From assembly GCA_017990795.1 (NCBI GenBank), contig JAGNNG010000067.1, forward strand, positions 1 through 7,947: a stretch of DNA of 7,947 bases, written 5' to 3'. Below the pieces are notes generated by a model. That model was not told the origin of the DNA and searched no databases. It worked only from the letters and a program-made list of their open reading frames with translations. This DNA comes from Deltaproteobacteria bacterium. GTDB taxonomy: Bacteria; Myxococcota_A; Polyangia; Palsa-1104; JAEUJZ01. This document shows positions 6,203-7,947 of this stretch, piece by piece; positions within the stretch are counted from its first letter, which is position 1, and each line of letters begins with the position of its first letter. A program made the position numbers and the translations under genes.

Positions 6203-6256
6203 TAAGTAGCTCAGTTCTGGCTTGTAGTTCAGTTGGCGCTTGTAGCTCAGTTGGAT
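6203..6256 (+). repeat. 18-bp tandem repeats of the tRNA-Arg 5' region
   Basis: The segment GTAGCTCAGTT, which begins with tRNA position 7 and spans the D-stem, occurs three times at exactly 18-base spacing: 6206-6216, 6224-6234 (one change, GTAGTTCAGTT) and 6242-6252, the last inside tRNA-Arg itself. Units two and three share CTTGTAGYTCAGTTGG over 16 bases with one mismatch. Unit one is more diverged at its edges. The two extra copies lie directly in front of the tRNA and would be in its 5' leader. This looks like tandem duplication by slippage, or a rearrangement scar within the tRNA 5' end. Confidence 0.8.
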
Positions 6257-6312
6257 AGAGCAACGGACTTCGAATCCGTGGGTCGGGCGTTCGAGTCGCT
6301 CCAGGCGCACCA
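6236..6312 (+). tRNA. tRNA-Arg (anticodon TCG)
   Basis: A complete cloverleaf can be drawn. The acceptor stem is GCGCTTG/CAGGCGC (6236-6242, 6302-6308). The D-stem is GCTC/GAGC. The anticodon stem is ACGGA/TCCGT around loop CTTCGAA, with anticodon TCG at 6270-6272. The variable loop has 5 bases, and the T-arm is GGGCG-TTCGAGT-CGCTC. The discriminator is A (6309), and the CCA end is encoded (6310-6312). The anticodon reads CGA arginine codons (and other CGN codons if the wobble base allows). A20 in the D-loop, an arginine identity element in bacteria, is present. Two repeats of its own 5' region precede it. Confidence 0.96.
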
Positions 6313-6322
6313 GAAATTTATG

Positions 6323-6328
6323 TTGACA
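6323..6328 (+). promoter_or_regulatory. Consensus -35-like hexamer before tRNA-Lys
   Basis: A perfect TTGACA lies in the spacer between tRNA-Arg and tRNA-Lys, 39 bases before tRNA-Lys begins. The -10 position 17 bases downstream (CAATTA) is a poor match, so a separate sigma-70 promoter for tRNA-Lys is plausible but unproven. The two tRNAs may equally be read from one upstream promoter. Confidence 0.35.
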
Positions 6329-6367
6329 GGTTGGTAGACTATCGGCAATTAGTAGCAAGCTTGAATC

Positions 6368-6440
6368 GGGTTCATAGCTCAATTGGTAGAGCAGCGGACT
6401 CTTAATCCGTTTGTTGTAGGTTCGATTCCTACTGGACCCA
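6368..6440 (+). tRNA. tRNA-Lys (anticodon CTT)
   Basis: All arms pair. The acceptor is GGGTTCA/TGGACCC (one G-T pair). The D-stem is GCTC/GAGC. The anticodon stem is GCGGA/TCCGT around loop CTCTTAA, with anticodon CTT at 6401-6403. The variable loop is TTGTT, the T-arm is GTAGG-TTCGATT-CCTAC, and the discriminator is A (6440). The gene does not encode CCA; the next bases are CTA. The anticodon decodes AAG. A strong terminator begins 7 bases after the end, so transcription from upstream is expected to stop here. Confidence 0.96.
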
Positions 6441-6447
6441 CTAAATC

Positions 6448-6478
6448 AGCCGTAGTCCTCGACTACGGCTTTTTTTTT
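6448..6478 (+). terminator. Intrinsic terminator after tRNA-Lys
   Basis: A perfect 10-bp stem, AGCCGTAGTC/GACTACGGCT (6448-6457, 6461-6470), has a 3-base loop and is followed directly by eight T residues (6471-6478). It ends the tRNA-Arg/tRNA-Lys transcript on the plus strand and separates it from tRNA-Leu. Confidence 0.93.
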
Positions 6479-6532
6479 GAAAATAATCCAAGCCTTATTT
6501 GCTTTGAATTGGCTAGGATAAGGCGCCTCTTC

Positions 6533-6614
6533 GCGAGAGTGGCGGAATTGGCAGACGCACCAGACTTAGGATCTGGCGCCGGAAGGCTTAAGGGTTCGAC
6601 TCCCTTCTCTCGCA
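6533..6614 (+). tRNA. tRNA-Leu (anticodon TAG)
   Basis: This is a class II tRNA with a long variable arm. The acceptor is GCGAGAG/CTCTCGC (6533-6539, 6607-6613). The anticodon stem is CCAGA/TCTGG around loop CTTAGGA, with anticodon TAG at 6567-6569. The variable arm is 6577-6589, and the T-arm is AAGGG-TTCGACT-CCCTT. The discriminator is A (6614). CCA is not encoded. It decodes CUA (and CUG by wobble). It lies after the tRNA-Lys terminator, so it needs its own promoter; TAGGAT at 6515-6520 is a possible -10, but no good -35 is seen. No T-tract terminator follows. Confidence 0.96.
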
Positions 6615-6925
6615 CAAAGTTACCTGCGTGGCTGGCTGCACGACGGTAGCGAAAGTAGTAGTGATCGCTTGGGTGCACTGCAGTACCCAGCGAAACCTGG
6701 GCTGAATGCCCCATTGTGCGCTCGCTGAGGTCAGTAGACCCAAGCAAGTGGCACAGCTGTCCCCACCAGGTTGCTGTGGTTGCGGCTTGGATGTCGTGTT
6801 AACGCGGACCTTCTCCGCAGCACAATCCAGGAAGACCAAGGACTTGAGGTCCTACATATCGGTCGCCGCGTGCCGTCTTCAACCTCGCACTCTGGCGGTG
6901 CAGCGTCGTCGCAGCGTCGTGAATC
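6615..6925. other. Region without a supported gene, with possible RNA structure
   Basis: None of the open frames here looks like a protein. Several short inverted repeats are present. GCTTGGGT (6667-6674) can pair either with ACCCA (6685-6689, partly) or perfectly with ACCCAAGC (6738-6745). CCCAG (6686-6690) can pair with CTGGG (6697-6701), so the options exclude one another. A further stem is GCGGA/TCCGC (6804-6808, 6814-6818). An 11-base near-perfect direct repeat lies at 6900-6910 and 6911-6921. None of the well-known RNAs (tmRNA, RNase P, SRP RNA) is recognisable. Confidence 0.4.
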
Positions 6926-7558
6926 TTGGCATGTCCTGTGCTTCTTCCAGCCGCCAAGGTATCGCCGTTGTTCCGTCGAAGCTCTCGAATCAGTCATCCG
7001 GTAAAAGCGCGGGCTGCAGCCAGTGCCAGCTCTCCGCGTGCGAGTGAGCGCAGTCCGACGCTGCTTCAGCTGCGCGACTTCCCTGCCACAGTCGATGATC
7101 GCATCGAGATGGATGTCTGTCTGGGTCTACCGGGCAGCGGCGGCTTGATGCAGCGCGTGCTCTCGCGTCAGCTCACCACACTGCGTGCGGCCATCCAGTA
7201 CACCTGCGAGCTGGCCGAGCAGCTGGCGCGAGTGCAGCACGAGACGGTCGTTTCGCCATCGCATCAGCCCTCCGCGATTCACTGGGTAGATGATGCCGTG
7301 GGCTGTACTTTGTGGCTCGACTACGACCTGGGTCCGCTCGGCCAGGAGCGGCCCCGTGTCAGCCACTCCCTGCGACTGATGCTCTCCGCTCGTCCGGTCG
7401 ATGCTGCTGCGTCGGTGGCTTCGGGCGCGCCGAGCACCCGCAATGCTGCTCTTACCGACTCGACCGCTAGCGCTAGGAATGTCCGCGAGGAGCGCGACAG
7501 CCCAGCCAAGCGCCCGCCATCAGCGCCCGCGCCGGGTCGCGATCGCGAGACGATTTAG
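6926..7558 (+). CDS. Uncertain hypothetical ORF, possibly starting near 7109
   Basis: I do not recognise this protein and am unsure that it is expressed. The frame runs for 210 residues from a TTG at 6926. The first 50 or so residues are a run of Ser, Ala, Arg and Pro that does not look like protein. The middle (about 62-155 in this frame: MDVCLGLPGSGG, TLRAAIQYTCELAEQLARV, CTLWLDYDLGPLGQ) has plausible helix and strand patterns and GC-rich third positions, so a shorter protein from the ATG at 7109 (149 residues) is the better guess. The last 60 residues are low complexity and overlap the end of the opposing TolR/ExbD gene by 39 bases. No good ribosome site is seen at either start. It could be a decayed gene or a poorly conserved one. 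Confidence 0.3.
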   Translation: MACPVLLPAAKVSPLFRRSSRISHPVKARAAASASSPRASERSPTLLQLRDFPATVDDRIEMDVCLGLPGSGGLMQRVLSRQLTTLRAAIQYTCELAEQLARVQHETVVSPSHQPSAIHWVDDAVGCTLWLDYDLGPLGQERPRVSHSLRLMLSARPVDAAASVASGAPSTRNAALTDSTASARNVREERDSPAKRPPSAPAPGRDRETI

Positions 7559-7947
7559 TCCCGCCGTCTTCGCCAGCTCCATCACCGAGACAACCCGCCC
7601 GTGATGTGTGGACTCGTCGGCTTGGACGATGATCTGGGTATCTGGGCTCTGCGCTTTGGCTTGCGCGAACATCGCCGCCAGCTCCCCGGCATCGACCGGC
7701 TTGCCTTTGACCACCATCTTGCCGTCTGAAGTAATGGCGATGGTGATGTCTTGCGCTGCCGTAGCGACCTCGCGCATGGCCCCTTTGGGCAGGTTTACGC
7801 GCATGCCGCTCTTGGCTCCTGCATCGGCCATCACCGACGAGGTGACCATGAAAATAATCAGCAGCACCAAGAAGATATCGGTCAGCGGCGTGATGTTGAT
7901 CTCGGCAAAGATGCCCTCATCCTCGAGGTCGCCTTCACTGCCGGGAA
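7520..7947 (-). CDS. Biopolymer transport protein ExbD/TolR family (5' end outside window)
   Basis: This is a single-pass inner-membrane protein that, with a TolQ/ExbB-type proton channel, converts proton motive force into envelope work (TonB energisation, Tol-Pal function or gliding-type motors). The frame is open to the right edge, so the apparent TTG start at 7870 is internal. From base 7945, 141 residues are visible: a short acidic cytoplasmic segment, then EINITPLTDIFLVLL, the family hallmark with the conserved membrane Asp (residue 23 of the visible part), a transmembrane helix (about 24-39) and a periplasmic domain ending in VMELAKTAGLNRLAIAT, which is the usual C-terminal fold. The sequence does not say whether it belongs to a Tol, Ton or Agl-like system. 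The TolQ/ExbB partner is probably beyond the right edge. Its 3' end converges on an uncertain plus-strand ORF. Confidence 0.93.
   Translation of the reverse strand, partial: PGSEGDLEDEGIFAEINITPLTDIFLVLLIIFMVTSSVMADAGAKSGMRVNLPKGAMREVATAAQDITIAITSDGKMVVKGKPVDAGELAAMFAQAKAQSPDTQIIVQADESTHHGRVVSVMELAKTAGLNRLAIATRRGR

Noticed and set aside
6203..6320. Integration (att) site of a mobile element at tRNA-Arg
   Set aside because: The repeats copy the 5' part of the tRNA, not the 3' end, are immediately adjacent, and no integrase or element-like gene is present.
6900..6921. Start of a CRISPR-like or longer tandem array (11-base repeat twice)
   Set aside because: There are only two units with no spacer; it is too short for an array and probably chance or slippage.
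6706..7047. A plus-strand frame of 113 codons after tRNA-Leu
   Set aside because: The composition (Cys, Ser, Gln, Arg rich) and lack of a ribosome site or recognisable motif make it unlikely to be coding; it overlaps the possible RNA structures.

Overview
The window looks like chromosomal DNA from a moderately GC-rich Gram-negative bacterium, most likely of the former Deltaproteobacteria (Myxococcota-like). This is an inference, because no rRNA is present. It rests on an Mla-family ABC ATPase and a TolR/ExbD protein (both typical of an outer-membrane envelope), a proteobacterial tig-clpP-clpX order, and a small lipoprotein with a heme-c-like CxxxxxCH motif of a kind common in myxobacterial surface proteins.

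Layout. Positions 1-734 (+) hold the 3' part of an MlaF-like ATPase that enters from the left edge. It converges on a minus-strand block running from about 5467 down to 765: GIY-YIG protein, putative heme-binding lipoprotein, trigger factor (tig), clpP and clpX. The last three form the classical protein-quality-control cluster. Trigger factor receives nascent chains at the ribosome exit tunnel, and ClpX unfolds substrates and feeds them to the ClpP barrel. A 14-bp inverted repeat lies between tig and clpP and may adjust the relative output of the two genes. No lon gene follows clpX.

Divergent from the GIY-YIG gene is an unrecognised plus-strand gene (5483-5956). Three plus-strand tRNA genes follow: Arg(TCG), Lys(CTT) and Leu(TAG). 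Only tRNA-Arg encodes its CCA end. A strong intrinsic terminator follows tRNA-Lys. Just before tRNA-Arg, the 5' part of the tRNA is repeated in tandem with an 18-bp period, which is the oddest structure in the window.

From 6615 to about 7108 I see no gene I trust, only possible RNA hairpins. A weakly supported plus-strand ORF (6926-7558) then runs into the 3' end of a minus-strand TolR/ExbD gene, which is cut by the right edge.

Overall this is mostly housekeeping DNA. I see no CRISPR array, transposase, integrase, phage gene or defence system, and no convincing undescribed multi-gene system. The items most worth checking are the tRNA 5'-fragment repeats, the tig-clpP hairpin, the CxxxxxCH lipoprotein and the structured stretch after tRNA-Leu.
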